In this document: in pieces, positions 47,505-59,067 of the stretch
Layout of the letters: each line of letters starts with the position of its first letter
Position numbering within the stretch: the stretch's first letter is position 1
Assembly (NCBI GenBank): GCA_024036415.1
Contig: JAMWET010000760.1
Location: 1 to 64,000 of the forward strand
Direction of reading: 5' to 3'
Source of the DNA: Prochilodus magdalenae
Lineage: Eukaryota; Chordata; Actinopteri; Characiformes; Prochilodontidae
DNA: 64,000 bases
The notes under the pieces: generated by a model
Seen by the model: only the letters and a program-made list of their open reading frames with translations
The model's database searches: none
Told to the model about the DNA's origin: nothing
Position numbers and translations under genes: made by a program

Positions 47505-47811
47505 CACACCTGTATGATCACATGATAGACGTGCCACTATAAGACCATGGGCATTCATATGGAGTTGACACCTTATACGGTCTCCTCTCCTCTGGGAAGG
47601 CCTTCCACAGGATTTTAAAGTGTGTCTGTGCTCATTTATTCATTTGTGATGTCAGGCACTGTGTCATGTGAGGTCCGGGCACGCATTGAATCATCTGTTT
47701 TGAAACGCATTTGTAACATTAATATTACTCTCCAATGGAAATCTTCACTCTTTACTGCCGGCATTATTCCAGTAGGTAATGTTCTCATGCAATCTACCAA
47801 ACCCAGAGTCA
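47505..47811 (-). mobile_element. Tc1-like fragment, same family as 31144-32340
   Basis: GGGAAGGCCTTCCACAGGAT with GTGTGTCTGTG, then a deletion to AATCTACCAAACCCAGAGTC. It runs directly into the 73-bp minisatellite. Confidence 0.65.
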
Positions 47812-48571
47812 CAGAACCTCTGACTGGAGTAGAACACCATCCGGGGATCTCCAGTACACCATGAAGATAGCTCCACCTGTACACTAGAACCTCTGACTGG
47901 AGTAGAACACCATCAGGGTATCTCCAGTACACCATGAAGATAGCTCCACCTGTACACTAGAACATCTGACTGGAGCAGAACACCATCCGGGGACCTCCAG
48001 TACACCATGAAGATAGCTCCACCTGTACACTAGAACCTCTGACTGGAGTAGAACACCATCAGGGTATCTCCAGTACATCATGAAGATAGCTCCACCTGTA
48101 CACTAGAACCTCTGACTGGAGTAGAACACCATCCGGGGATCTCCAGCACACCATGAAGATAGCTCCACCTGTACACTAGAACCTCTGACTGGAGTAGAAC
48201 ACCATCCGGGTCTCTCCAGTACACCATGAAGATAGCTCCCCCTGTACACTAGAACCTCTGACTGGAGTAGAACACCATCCGGGTGTCTCCAGTACACCAT
48301 GAAGATAGCTCCACCTGTACACTAGAACCTCTGACTGGAGTAGAACACCATCTGGGGATCTCCAGTACACCATGAAGGTAGCTCCACCTGTACACTAGAA
48401 CCTCTGACTGGAGTAGAACACCATCCGGGTATCTCCAGTACACCATGAAGATAGCTCCCCCTGTACACTAGAACCTCTGACTGGAGTAGAACACCATCCG
48501 GGTCTCTCCAGTACACCATGAAGATAGCTCCACCTGTACACTAGAACCTCTGACTGGAGAAGAACACCATC
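47812..48571. repeat. 73-bp minisatellite, about 10.4 copies
   Basis: The unit contains CCTCTGACTGGAGTAGAACA, CTCCAGTACACCATGAAGAT and AGCTCCACCTGTACACTAGA. Period 73 bp. Because 73 is not a multiple of three, the minus strand shows a ladder of overlapping 65-codon frames, which are artefacts. It ends about 90 bp before the receptor promoter. Confidence 0.97.
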
Positions 48572-48659
48572 CCCAGTCATACAGGTTTATTTACTGAGAT
48601 TTGAGTTTTTATTCTTTAAACTTTCTTTATATTATAGACACCACAAACACTCGTTCAGT

Positions 48660-48781
48660 GTTTTTGAGGGTCCTGTATAAGCCCCACCTACTCAATATAA
48701 ATAGGGAGTGTTTAACAGGACAGTGAAGCTTCCTCTGTGGTGCTAATAGAACACGTACCTGTGAGGGTTCTCATTTCAGCG
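48660..48781 (+). promoter_or_regulatory. Core promoter of the first Ig receptor gene
   Basis: Nearly identical to 60233-60344. TATAAATA at 48696-48703, a CACCC-like AGCCCCACC just upstream, and CTTCCTCTGTGGT at 48729-48741 (ETS core next to a RUNX core), then 40 bp to the start codon. Confidence 0.65.
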
Positions 48782-49875
48782 ATGGCTCTGCTGCTCTGTG
48801 GATTCGGTGAGTGCTTCTAAACTTATTAAATCTAATTAATTACTGAGCTCTGAAATAAATGACTGTTCAGTTCTTATTCAGACAGCGGCTACTGAGAGCA
48901 CGGCTAACCTCTCAGATTAAGAACCTAATATAGACGAATAAACACATTTCTTTCTTTATTTCTCCTGTGTTCCAGGTGTACTGTCAGTGTGTGTGAGCTC
49001 TCCGGCTGGTTTAACTGTGGAAGCAGGACCTGGTGATAATGTCACTCTCTGGTGTGAACACAGTCTGATTCTGTCTAATTATATATTCTGGCTCAAGCAA
49101 ACTAATAACTCAGCCCCAGTTTATGTGGCATGTGGATATTATACAGCCTCCTCCTCCCCCTCTAAACCCTGTTACTCCATCACTTAGAGTAACAAAACAG
49201 TGATAGAGGTGAACTCTGTGAACTCCTCTCTCACTATAACTGCAGTTCAGGACTCTGATACAGGACTCTACTACTGCAGCTTCATGCAGCACAAACAAAT
49301 GATCTTCAGCACCCCAACACATCTACAACTCAAAGGTTTGTGAGCTCGCCGTGTTTCATTAGTCATGAAGAAATATGTGAAGCTGAGAGTAAAGGTTTAA
49401 GCTGTGTAAAGGACTATTAATGACAATGGATTATACAATGTAATAAAATCATTTCTTTTACAGAGAACAGAGAAACATCTTCAAAGGTTCCAGATACATC
49501 TGAAGGTTTGTCTGTTACTGTATTCGAGACCTGCTGCTTTGTTTATTCCACATGGAATAATTTTTATTTGCTTATAGTGACTGGTACTTTGTTCATTGCA
49601 CCAGCACTTATCATTGTGTTATTCACCACAGAGGGAACAGGATCTTACTGAATCAAATCTGACGTTTATGTATTTGATTAAACCATTTTTACATTTTATA
49701 TTTTTCAGTTGGCTACACCTCTGATGTCTTAGTTATGCTGAGTGTGTCGTCTGTGGCTGTGACTGTAGTTCTGTTCATCCTGATGTTTGTCAAGCATATG
49801 AGAAAAGCAGATAGAGATGGTAAAACATGACTTACATTTACATTTACATATATATATATATATATATACATATAT

Positions 49876-49949
<74 letters not shown>

Positions 49950-50677
49950 ATGCCAAAATACATATATATAAATATTATTCTAAAGATGATAAAGTGTGAA
50001 GCATGATGAATATAATTCAAGTCTAATTAGAAAGAGGGATGTTACAATGGGCTCATCTGCAATTAAAGGGTCACATATCTTGTTATGCTTCTTGACTAAG
50101 TCACAATACATCACAATATCTCCAAACTACAGCTTTTAACAATTAACATCTGGTCCTGCATTGTTCTCATAAAGATGATGTGCACAAATGTGATATGAAG
50201 TAATAATAAATGATAAATATTTGGAAATTACAGTGTAACTTTTTGAAGTATCCAAATAAGTGACAGAAAGGGCAGGTTCAGTGGACACCTAACTTTATGT
50301 GTACTGGTGTCCACAGAGTCTAACACTAACCTGAAACAAGAGAATGAGGTAAGTCTCACCAGTTTATTAAAACACCATATATTAGAATATCATGGTTGTT
50401 ATATGGTAGTCTTTTACTTAATTGGCTGTGGATATATGTACATATTTTGCCTTTTTTGCCTTAATTTTAACTTAAGCTTAAAACTACAAAAGACAAATAC
50501 AGTACATTAGGTTTTTCCCTAAATAGTTAATTTTAATAAATTGCTTTTTATAATTAAAAGGTTTAGTCCTCTTTACAGTATGTTATGTTTGGTTACTCTC
50601 CAAACTTTTTTGATCTCTGTACTGTATTACTGCAGGAGTGGGAATTTGTCACGGTGACCTACACCGCTCTGAACTAG
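48782..50677 (+). pseudogene. Single V-Ig transmembrane receptor with ITIM, stop in Ig domain
   Basis: Paralogue of the intact gene at 60345-62205 with the same six exons: 48782-48806, 48976-49335, 49464-49505, 49709-49819, 50317-50348, 50636-50677. The signal peptide starts MALLLCGF. The V-type Ig domain shows GDNVTLWC, an IFWLKQ strand and DSDTGLYYC, plus two extra cysteines (ACGYY..KPCYS). The TM is VSSVAVTVVLFILMF followed by KHMRKADRD. The tail ends WEFVTVTYTALN, where VTYTAL fits the inhibitory ITIM pattern (V-x-Y-x-x-L). TAG at 49185-49187 (codon 79) truncates the protein before the second Ig cysteine. Splice sites and the remaining frame are otherwise intact, so this is a young pseudogene, a null allele or a sequencing error. 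Confidence 0.75.
49847..49938. repeat. (TA)n(CA)n microsatellite in receptor intron 4
   Basis: Alternating TA and CA tracts between TM and tail exons. Confidence 0.95.
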
Positions 50678-50990
50678 ATATCAACTTTGATGGATCCACA
50701 TGTTATATCTTCCTCTGTAAGTAACTTTCAAGTTGATTACGGATACATTAAGATTGACTTTGTGTGTAAAGTAAATCTTAATGTAATTCAACTTTATCAC
50801 AACCAGCTATTATGATGGCATATTAATTTTACATTAACTGTAACTCATTAAAATATCATTCAATACTCTCTTCATTTTGTATTGTACTGAGGCTCAGTAT
50901 TGATTACTCATAATACACTACAGTCAAAATGAGAGCACTCACTGTTAACAAGCATATTGATGGTACAGTGTGTAAGGTAAACGTGTGTAG

Positions 50991-52167
50991 GAGCTTCTGA
51001 GGTGTTCACCATGCTGACTCTGCTGTTTGGAGCTATGGTAGCGGTTCTCCTCAGTGCTCTTCTGATCCTGATCTTCATCAGACAGAGTGAGAGGAAAGAT
51101 CAGAGAGAACAGCAGAGAGGAGGTGAAGTACCGCACGTACAGCAGAAGGAGTTAACATGTTTAAAATGAAAGGTTCACTTCTCCAGAAAGACATATTAGT
51201 TCATTCAGACGAGCACTTTATAGTGCAGTGCATAAAACAGGTTCCAGTTCTGATTTCTGATTGGCTGAGCCTCATATACCGACTAAGTTGTGTATTAGTC
51301 AAATGCATTATTAAAAAAAAATTATTGTACAGTGGGGATCAACAACTCTGGAAATGGCCACTCTCGTCTCGGGTCAGGCCTGGTTCGTACCTGGATGGGA
51401 GACCACCTGGGAATACCAGGTGCTGTAAGCTCTGGTCTTTATCGTTATGCATGTTACCTCTAGTTGAAGCAATGCTAATGGTACACTGTTCTACATTCCA
51501 TTGCTTCAGGAAAATCTAGACTTGGTATATAGACTTACAAACTGTGTGTCAGATATTTCTTCATAGATGTCACAAAAAAAATGGAATACTGAATTTCAGT
51601 ACTAAAACTCTATAAGCAGGGCTGATCACTGTAATAGTTCTCTTACTGGGGTTCCTAAGAGAACAGTCTATCCCCTACTCAGAATACAGAACGCAGCAGC
51701 TCGGATCCTAACAAACACTGAACACAGAACACAGACCTCTTATCACTCCTGGGCTATAAGATCTGACCTGGCTGCCTGTATCTGTTAGAACAGAGTTTAA
51801 GAGACCGGTCCTCGAATACCCTTCTGGAACATTTTATTAGACAGCCAGATCACACTTTGAGCTGAAAAGTGTTCTACAGGTAATAAAGTTATTATTAAGT
51901 AATAATTATAATAATACAGTAGTTTTGAGGGTATTTTTTACTAGAACAGTTTTTATTAATGAATGGTTAAAAGGTACATGCAGACAAAATAGCCCAAGAA
52001 GAGCACTTATTTTTCATAAGTGACAATGACTATTTTATCATCACTATCATATCTATTTTTAATAATTTATTATTATTGCTAACAGCTCTCTTTACTGTTT
52101 TCCTGCAGGTGCTGACTTCACTGTGGTGGATTCATATGCTCAATGTTTTTACAAAAAGGAAAAATAA
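50991..52167 (+). CDS. Orphan TM exon and tail exon of an Ig-type receptor
   Basis: Exon 50991-51122 (132 nt, phase 1 at both ends, acceptor TGTGTAG, donor GTGAAG) encodes GASEVFTMLTLLFGAMVAVL then LSALLILIFIRQSERKDQRE: a transmembrane helix followed by a basic, charged tail. A second candidate exon 52109-52167 (acceptor CCTGCAG) reads GADFTVVDSYAQCFYKKEK then TAA. They differ from the TM exon at 49709-49819. Since exon 3 of the upstream receptor also ends in phase 1, these could serve as an alternative membrane anchor without the ITIM, or be the 3' remnant of another receptor. No third Ig exon was found nearby. Confidence 0.5.
51355..51434 (+). pseudogene. 5S rRNA-derived fragment
   Basis: CTCTCGTCTCGGG, GGCCTGGTTCGTACCTGGAT, GGGAGACCACCTGGGAATAC and CAGGTGCTGTAAGCTC match the 3' two thirds of vertebrate 5S rRNA, with about 19 bases missing after TCGTCT. 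This may be the head of a 5S-type SINE (SINE3) or a retroposed 5S copy. It lies between the orphan receptor exons. Confidence 0.88.
51640..51850 (+). pseudogene. LINE reverse transcriptase C-terminal fragment
   Basis: A frame reading LLRIQNAAARILTNTEHRTQ, then a decayed DLAACIC in place of the usual HWLPV segment, is the conserved QNAAAR region of Rex/L2-like fish LINEs. Confidence 0.65.
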
Positions 52168-52460
52168 GAAAATAGAATATTAAAACATGGAAAATATTAT
52201 TTTACTTTAAGTTTAATTTTTAATAAAACAGTTTAAAATTAAACCAGCATTCCTGACCAAGTGGATTATTATAATCCAACCACCTTGAAAATTAGTCATT
52301 TATACAGTTTTCCTAATTTTACTAAGTTGATGGAGGTTGTCATATTCAGCAGGAGAAAACAGGACTGTCACAGCAAAACAGGAGTTAAATACCTAACAGT
52401 ACTCAGAAGTTTGAGTCAATGCTACAGGCCTGAGGTGGGCGCTGTAAACAGATGTACCTG

Positions 52461-53280
52461 TTTTACGGAGTAAAAACAGACGAGAGGAGTAGAAGTGTGG
52501 TCTCTGACTTCTCTTGCTTTATGTTATATAATAAACATGCAAATACATTTGGCTCATGTAAATACCTGTAAATACTTGTACATATCATGTAAATAAACAT
52601 TTACAATCTTACTGTCTCAGTCCCTTTCACACACTAACGATACCAACTCAATGTACATTTCCAGAATACATTCAATTACCTTTAGCTTTCAAAATAACTC
52701 TATAAACTGGTGCTTTAAAGTGCTTTTGTCAGGTAAATAAACATGTTAATCAGAAATTCAGAACACACTGTTAATCAGCTTTTAACATGTACATATTCAT
52801 GACATTAGAGAAAAGACCATTCACTTTTATCCTTATGTGTTTCTAACTTAATACCACAATGAACAGTATCAACAGATATCTGTCTTTCATGTTAACTTCA
52901 GCTTAATAAACCAATAAAATTCTCTAAACACAACAATCTAACAGTACAGTGTCCTAAAATCCCTCTGAACAGTGTTTAAATACTAATATAACCTCGCACA
53001 GAATCTCACAGTACGGTTCGAAGTTCGTCCCGGTTAGCCGTTAGCCACATTACATTCGTTCTATGGCAGCCGTTAGCTTCCTCTTTACTCAGTTACAACA
53101 TCTACATATTAACTTCAACTTAGCAATATCACGCCACCAGTACATCCTTGAAGATGTTATTTCACTAGTTCTGGATAGTTTATAATGTTCTGTGTACTTA
53201 TACTAACCGGTCTTACAGAGTAAAAACAGACCAGAAGAGTACAAGGGTGACCTCTGACTTCTCTTGCTTTATGTTATAGC
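52461..53280 (+). repeat. Direct duplication, 70-bp units about 750 bp apart
   Basis: GGAGTAAAAACAGACGAGAG at 52466 and GAGTAAAAACAGACCAGAAG at 53218, each followed by CTCTGACTTCTCTTGCTTTA and TGTTATA. The spacer holds no gene. Confidence 0.7.
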
Positions 53281-53406
53281 GAAGCGAGACCACCTACTCT
53301 ACTGCGCACGCTCCCCCTAGCGGCCGCTCCAAGTATGTACTTTGCAAAGCACCCCTCCATTCCATTTCATTAAACAGAACAGGGGCTGCACAATTTATAC
53401 AATTGA

Positions 53407-53456
<50 letters not shown>

Positions 53457-53474
53457 ATACATACATACATAAAA
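53407..53474. repeat. (AAAT)n(ATAC)n microsatellite
   Basis: About 12 AAAT units, then ATAC steps. Confidence 0.95.
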
Positions 53475-53639
53475 TATAATAAATTATAATATTAAAAAAA
53501 ATAATATGGCCACATTATCTGTATAATATTTTTTACTAATATGTTAAGTCCTGTAAAGAAAGACTAAGAGGGATTTAAAAGGGTGTGTTTGTGTCTTTAT
53601 GTGCACATACAACAGCAACAACAACAACAACAAAGCTAA

Positions 53640-53935
53640 TTTCCATTAGGCTAAGCTAAGCTGTATCTGTGCATATGCTACCTGCTGTTTGCACCTCAAT
53701 TCTAGTGTAACATTCCAATGTACAGTTACTGTTCTTTGATATTGTACATGTGTCATTGTTTATGTGCATACTGTATTGTGTCCTTTGTCTATGTCTTTGT
53801 ACTAATACTATCTATCTATCTATCTATTTTTAATCAATGCACTGGAAAACTACTCTTACAGTGATTTGTACTCTACAATCCTGTATTGGTATAATAACAA
53901 TAAAGTTTAACTGAATTTAATTCAATTGAATTAAA
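53640..53935 (+). repeat. Retroposon 3' UTR fragment
   Basis: ACAATAAAGTTTAACTGAAT followed by TTGAAT-type iterations is a LINE/SINE 3' terminus. A related tail occurs at 58116-58346. 53936-54290 has no gene. Confidence 0.5.
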
Positions 53936-54316
53936 CTGAACTGAATTCCCTTAGTTTAAATTCATGGCATTGTACGTCTCTCTTTCCACATTGGGGCTGA
54001 ATCTTACTGCTCCTCATGTTAGTGACATGTACAGTATAATACTGTGATGTTGTCCATGGCAATATTGTACAGACAGATACATGCACACCAAATATCAGTA
54101 TTTTATTATAGGTTAATTATTATAGAAACTGGAAATCTGAATTTATATTTCTGGTACTAGAACAACAGAATCAATGGCTTTTCCAGTCCACTAGAGGGGG
54201 CCAAGACTTTTGGTGAGGGACAGCAGGGATTAGAAATCAGAAATACAGTGTTTATGTTTAAATCAAAAATCTGGATTTATTTGGGATTTTTAACAAAGAG
54301 GAGATAAACTACACTG

Positions 54317-55160
54317 ATGTGGAGCTTTGATTTCCAAGAAGTGTCAAAAGAAAATAAACAAATTTTTAAGGTGGTAGTATCTTCATTCTCCTGTAGAAGA
54401 GGTGGTACAGTACAGTGTCTCGTTCCATGTGTGGAAAATGTCTCCAGAGCAGATGTTAATGATTGGCTAAAAGGAGTGACTGAGCATGTGGGCGTGGCCA
54501 AAGACCATAGTGTGAAGGAAGTAGCTGAATCTGCAGGTGTATGGAAGCGTACGGTCATACGGGTCTACCAGCAGTGGCTAAAATCCCAGTCTACAGGGAA
54601 TTCTCCTCGGAACTGTGCCAGGGAAGGCATCCACCAAATTCTTTGATGTAAAAGTGTCTTAACATTGATGTGGCCTACATCCAGAAACTTAGACTTGCTA
54701 GTCCATGCCAAATCCAGTCACAGATGTTATTGGAGCTGGTGGAGGTGTTACACACTGTTAGGTACGGTTCAGTCACAGCTGAGCAAAGGTTCATGTTCCC
54801 CATGAATCAACTCCCAAGAAGCGGCATTCACTGAGCAGAAATCCACATTACATAACACTGTAACAGGGCAGGAAGATTTGGGATGACTGTAAATCTAAAC
54901 TTTGAGGATCATTTTGAGGCCATTTTTTACATGCCCCCAACCCTGAAGAACAAATTTTGATGCAACAACGTTAAACAATGCCATTTTCCAGCTTGTTGTA
55001 CGAAGTTTTTTTGGATTTCCCATCATTGAAGCATAAGCTGGCTTCTTCTAGAATGTACCAGCTGCACCATTTGGACCAGGAAACCCCAACGTTAAATCAG
55101 CTTCACTGAAAAACCAAACACTGCACACCGCCTTCCATTCTGACCAGCTAAGAACACAAC
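54317..55160 (+). pseudogene. Tc1/mariner-like transposase remnant
   Basis: The frame 54317-54646 contains VKEVAESAGVWKRTVIRVYQ then QWLKSQSTGNSPR, a helix-turn-helix followed by a basic linker as at the start of Tc1-type transposases. Downstream the sequence is broken by many stops, with only weak transposase-like wording. Which family is uncertain. Confidence 0.5.
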
Positions 55161-56060
55161 ACAACCCATCACCTGCTTCATGTGCAAAGACCTGGCTGTC
55201 CTTACACGCTCAAGACCCCACAACCCAGGAACATGACTACTTCACTGACGCTGTAGTGACCCGAGCGCTACAAAGAAGTGAAGTACTGCAGTCCTTTAAG
55301 GCCTGTGATATCAGTGATGGCACTGTTTAGCCTGTTAGCTATCCTTTAGCCTGTTAGCTATCCTTTAGCCTGTTAGCTAGCTGACCAGCCCTGTTTTACC
55401 TAAGTTACTAAGTGACTAAGTTAGTCAGCCTATCAGTTTAAACTGAAAGGGGTTCTTACTTCATCAGTGCATCCAGCGTGATGTGGTCAGTTATACAGTT
55501 TGGTTTCTGTGAGGTGTTCAGGGTGTGTCCATCATGCCTTTTACCATGGCTTTGAACACGATCAGACTTTCGGACCAGAACTTGTTGATGTTTATGTCCA
55601 AAGGTCATTTGCAAGAGGTGTTTGAGACAGGAGACACAAAGTGCAGATGTGGTTTGTGTTGGTGTGAAGGCCTACATCTCTCTGTTCATGCTCATCTCTC
55701 GCTCTGAATATTTTCCAACCGCAGAACTGACCATCACCTATATTCATCTGCTCGCTGAGCTGAAACCACACGTAAGTGGTTTATCATGTTCCATGACGTG
55801 TTCTTTACTGTGTAGTGATGACGATTCTTGAAACCTTCACCTAAAACGATCATCATTTTCTTTATTCTCATTCTAAGAGCTGTGCTACAAATCAAAATAC
55901 ATAGCCCCAGTTCTTATTCACATGTATCAGCTCATCATTAAATATTACATGGTGAATTTCTATAGTGAATCAAAGATAGGAGGTACTGCTGATGAACACA
56001 TGAACACATTTATTAATTCAAAAATATTTACAAAAGCATTAGTTTTATTACGTATAACAA
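55161..56060. other. Spacer
   Basis: A threefold TTAGCCTGTTAGCTATCC tract at 55325-55380. No domain-like frame. Confidence 0.5.
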
Positions 56061-56066
56061 TTATAT

Positions 56067-56276
56067 TTACAACTGAATGAAGGCTCTAGTACCCTTGGGA
56101 TACAGGATACGGTTAGGTATGGAGGCGTATATGTTCCGTATGGGACCCTGAGGCTTATTTACACACAGATGTTGCAGCTGGGCCTGTAGATCCCGGTGGG
56201 CAAGGAAGCCCTGCCATGAGGCGCAGCAAAGAATCTCCTGCACATACTGTATAATTATATGATATTTAGCACACAC
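56067..56276 (-). pseudogene. Possible transposase C-terminal fragment
   Basis: The minus frame includes LQAQLQHLCVNKPQGPIRNI and YASIPNRI, resembling the terminal helix region of Tc1-type transposases (IRNLY..S.PRR). Short and isolated. Confidence 0.4.
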
Positions 56277-56348
56277 TCAGACACGGCACACCATGCTGCT
56301 CGTTGCTTTTCGTCCGTTTATTTTCTGTTCTGCTCTCCCGCACATCAC

Positions 56349-56705
56349 TCACATGCACAGCCCTCTGGGCAATGTAGTGCCCACCAATACACATACAGCT
56401 GAGCTGTTAGTGTCCCTCGTATCACTACTAGGGTGACCAGCTGTTGTATGTGTTGGCTTTCCATATCGCAAATGGGGCAGTGTGTCGCTCCAAAGCAAAG
56501 GAAGGACTGAAGTGCTCACTTTGAGGCCTTCATACTCAAACCTGACTGTGCAGTCATCAACATATTCTACCACCTCCAGCCCAAACGGTGCTCTCAACAT
56601 ATACTGGCACTTAAACAAGGAAGCTGCATTCACATGAACACACGGAACTCTGCAGCACCCTGTATGGTAAACTCTATAAAGCCTGCATCTGTTTACCACA
56701 GACAC
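56349..56705 (-). other. Unidentified open frame, 118 codons
   Basis: The protein has a plausible globular composition, with six cysteines in the first 55 residues and a stretch CQYMLRAPFGLEVVEYVDDC followed by TVRFEYEGLKVSTSVLPLLW that does not look like a simple repeat. I do not recognise the family. It may be a decayed exon or transposon piece; the region around it is transposon-rich. Confidence 0.3.
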
Positions 56706-56849
56706 GTCTGCCCAATGAACACGACATCCGGTTAAAATCAGACACTACAGGTGCTACAGAGTAGTGATGTTAAATGAACCTGTGCCAAATTTTGGTTCAA
56801 GCCCAACACAGAGTCAGGTCAAAGGTGAGCCAAAAGTGGCTTCAAGAGT

Positions 56850-57058
56850 GGATCGAATGGACCCAGGACAGTCCAGACTTACTTATGGCCCTTGAGTGAT
56901 GGATTATTAGCTCAAACCAGCAAACTGAGATTACTGTGAGACCACTAAATTCAGATTCAGTCCCTGACATTTATCAAGTGCTAATTTACTAATTTATGCG
57001 TTCTGTTCTGTTCGAGTTTCATATACTGTCCCAGTGTTTTTGGAACTGGGGTTGTGTT
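56850..57058 (+). mobile_element. DNA transposon 3' end fragment
   Basis: CCCAGGACAGTCCAGACTTA and the end ACTGTCCCAGTGTTTTTGGA with ACTGGGGTTGTG match the terminal region of a widespread fish DNA transposon. No coding part remains. Confidence 0.55.
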
Positions 57059-57742
57059 TCTAACAATGAGAAGGATAATTAAGTATACAGGGTTCCCATG
57101 CGTGTATGTGCTTGTCCATGCACATATAGCCTGAATGATCTCTCACCACAAGAGTGAGCTTTCTACTAAAAACCTCTTACTTATTTCCATCTTGTTTCTG
57201 TCTGTCAGCACACTTCTTAGAACAGAAAGGGTGTGAACGCAGACCTGGCACCTGCCTATCACACACAATTGGTAGTGTTTTTAACAGGACGCACATACAG
57301 TACATACGGTCTCACGTCTCATCTTTTTAACCTGTCCCTGCACACAGACTCCGCTTTCAACACACATACCCTTAAACAACAGCCTGATCTTTATTCTAGA
57401 AACATTTAAACATGCTTTAGAAGCGTTTACTCTTTTACACTACTTTTAAACTGTTCTCTAATGAGGTTTTACACGCTTGTTTTACACACACGATTTGGTC
57501 CTACGATGAAACAAGCTGTTTTCCCTTTTTTAATGAGATCTGGTTGTGAGCTGAACGGGAGCTGGTATATATACAGAGTCTGGGATTGTTATGTAACAGT
57601 TTAGGACTTTGAAATCGGAATCCAATTTATAAGTATTATAAAACTTAGCAGGCTTAAAACCGATGATGGATTGATGGGTGGCTTTTGAGTTAGTAAAAAA
57701 AAAAAAAGAATACATTTATTATTAATTTGAAACCAAGTTGTA

Positions 57743-59065
57743 CACTGCTCAAAAAAATAAAGGGAACACTTAAACAACACAATGTAACTCCAAGTAAATC
57801 AGACTTCTCTGAAATCAAACTGTCCACTTAGGAAGCAGCACTGACAATCAGTTTCACATGCTGTTGTGCAAATGGAAGAGACAGCAGGTGGAAATCATTG
57901 GCGATTAGACACACTCAATAAAGGAGTGGTTCTGCAGGTGGGGACCACAGACCACCTCTCAGTACCTATGCTTTCTGGCTGATGTTTTGGTCACTGTTGA
58001 ATGTGGGTGGTGCTGTCACACTCGTGGTAGCATGAGACGAACTCTACAACCCACACAAGTGGCTCAGGTAGTGCAGCTCATACAGGATGGCACATCAATG
58101 CGAGCTGTGGCAAGAGCTGTTTCCCCTCTCTTGTATTTATTGTTTATTGACTTGTAATGGTCGTGTGTATTTATAGTATATTGTCTTGCGCAATTTCACA
58201 CGTGCCCTTTTGTTGTATTGTATTGTGTAGTCTATTGTTCTATGTAGCACCTTGGTCCTGGAGGAACGTTGTTTGGTTTCACTGTGTACTGTACACCACT
58301 GTATATAGTTGAAATGACAAATAAAACCACTTGAACTTGAACTTGAAGGTTTGCTGTGTCTGTCAGCGTAGTGTCCAGAGCCTGGAGGCAGGCCAGTACA
58401 CCCGGAGTCGTGGAGGAGGCTGTAGGAGGGCAACAACACAGCAGTAGGACCACTACCTCCGCCTTTGTGCAAGAAGGAACAGGAGGAGCACTGCCAGAGC
58501 CCTGCAAAATGACCAGCAGGCCACAAATGTGCATGTGTCTGCACAAACAGTTAGAAACCCACTCCATGAGGATGGTATGAGGGCCCAACGTCCACAGATG
58601 GGGGTTGTGCTCACAGCCCAACACCGTGCAGGACGCTTGGCATTTGCCAGAGAACACCAGGATTGGCAAATTTGCCACTGGTGCCCTGTGCTCTTCACAG
58701 ATGAAAGCAGGTTCACACTGAGCACATGTGACAGACTGGAGACTCCGTGGAGAGCGATCTGCTGTAGGGAGGTCATACAGGCACGTGGAGGCCACACACA
58801 ATACTGAGCCTCATTCTGACTTGTAATAAGGACATTACATCAAAGCTGGATCAGCCTGTAGTGGGTTCTTCCACTTTCATTTTGTGTGTGACTCCAAATC
58901 CAGGCCTCCATTGGTTAATAAATTTGATTTCCATTGATGAATTTAGTGTGATTTTGTTGTCAGCACATTCAACTTTGTACAGAACAAAGTATTCAATCAG
59001 AATATTTCATTCATTCAGATCCAGGATGTGTTATTTGAGTGTTCCCTTTATTTTTTTGAGCAGTG
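57743..59065 (+). mobile_element. Tc1-like transposon with intact TIRs, internally deleted
   Basis: The left end CACTGCTCAAAAAAATAAAG and the matching inverted right end (CTTTATTTTTTTGAGCAGTG) are flanked by TA (57741-57742, 59066-59067). Transposase wording on + is split by an inserted retroposon at 58116-58346. Near 58740-58770 it jumps from the region after the first catalytic aspartate ([13 protein letters not shown]) straight to the last codons ([13 protein letters not shown]). Most of the catalytic domain is therefore gone. It can only be mobilised in trans, if at all. Confidence 0.93.
58116..58346 (+). mobile_element. Retroposon nested in the Tc1-like transposon
   Basis: About 231 bp beginning near GCTGTTTCCCCTCTCTTGTA and ending in CACTTGAACTTGAACTTGAA, a repetitive 3' tail of LINE/SINE type, interrupts the transposase frame between AAGA and AGGTTTGCTGTG. 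A clear target duplication was not seen. Confidence 0.75.
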
Positions 59066-59067
59066 TA

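Noticed and set aside
47884..48580. Series of 61-65-codon minus-strand frames
   Set aside because: They are spaced by 73 bp and are the same minisatellite unit read repeatedly.
48782..49322. Antibody or T-cell receptor V segment
   Set aside because: The Ig exon is followed by its own stalk, TM and tail exons and lacks recombination signal sequences.
52461..53280. LTR retrotransposon bounded by the 70-bp direct repeats
   Set aside because: No primer-binding site, polypurine tract or coding sequence between them.
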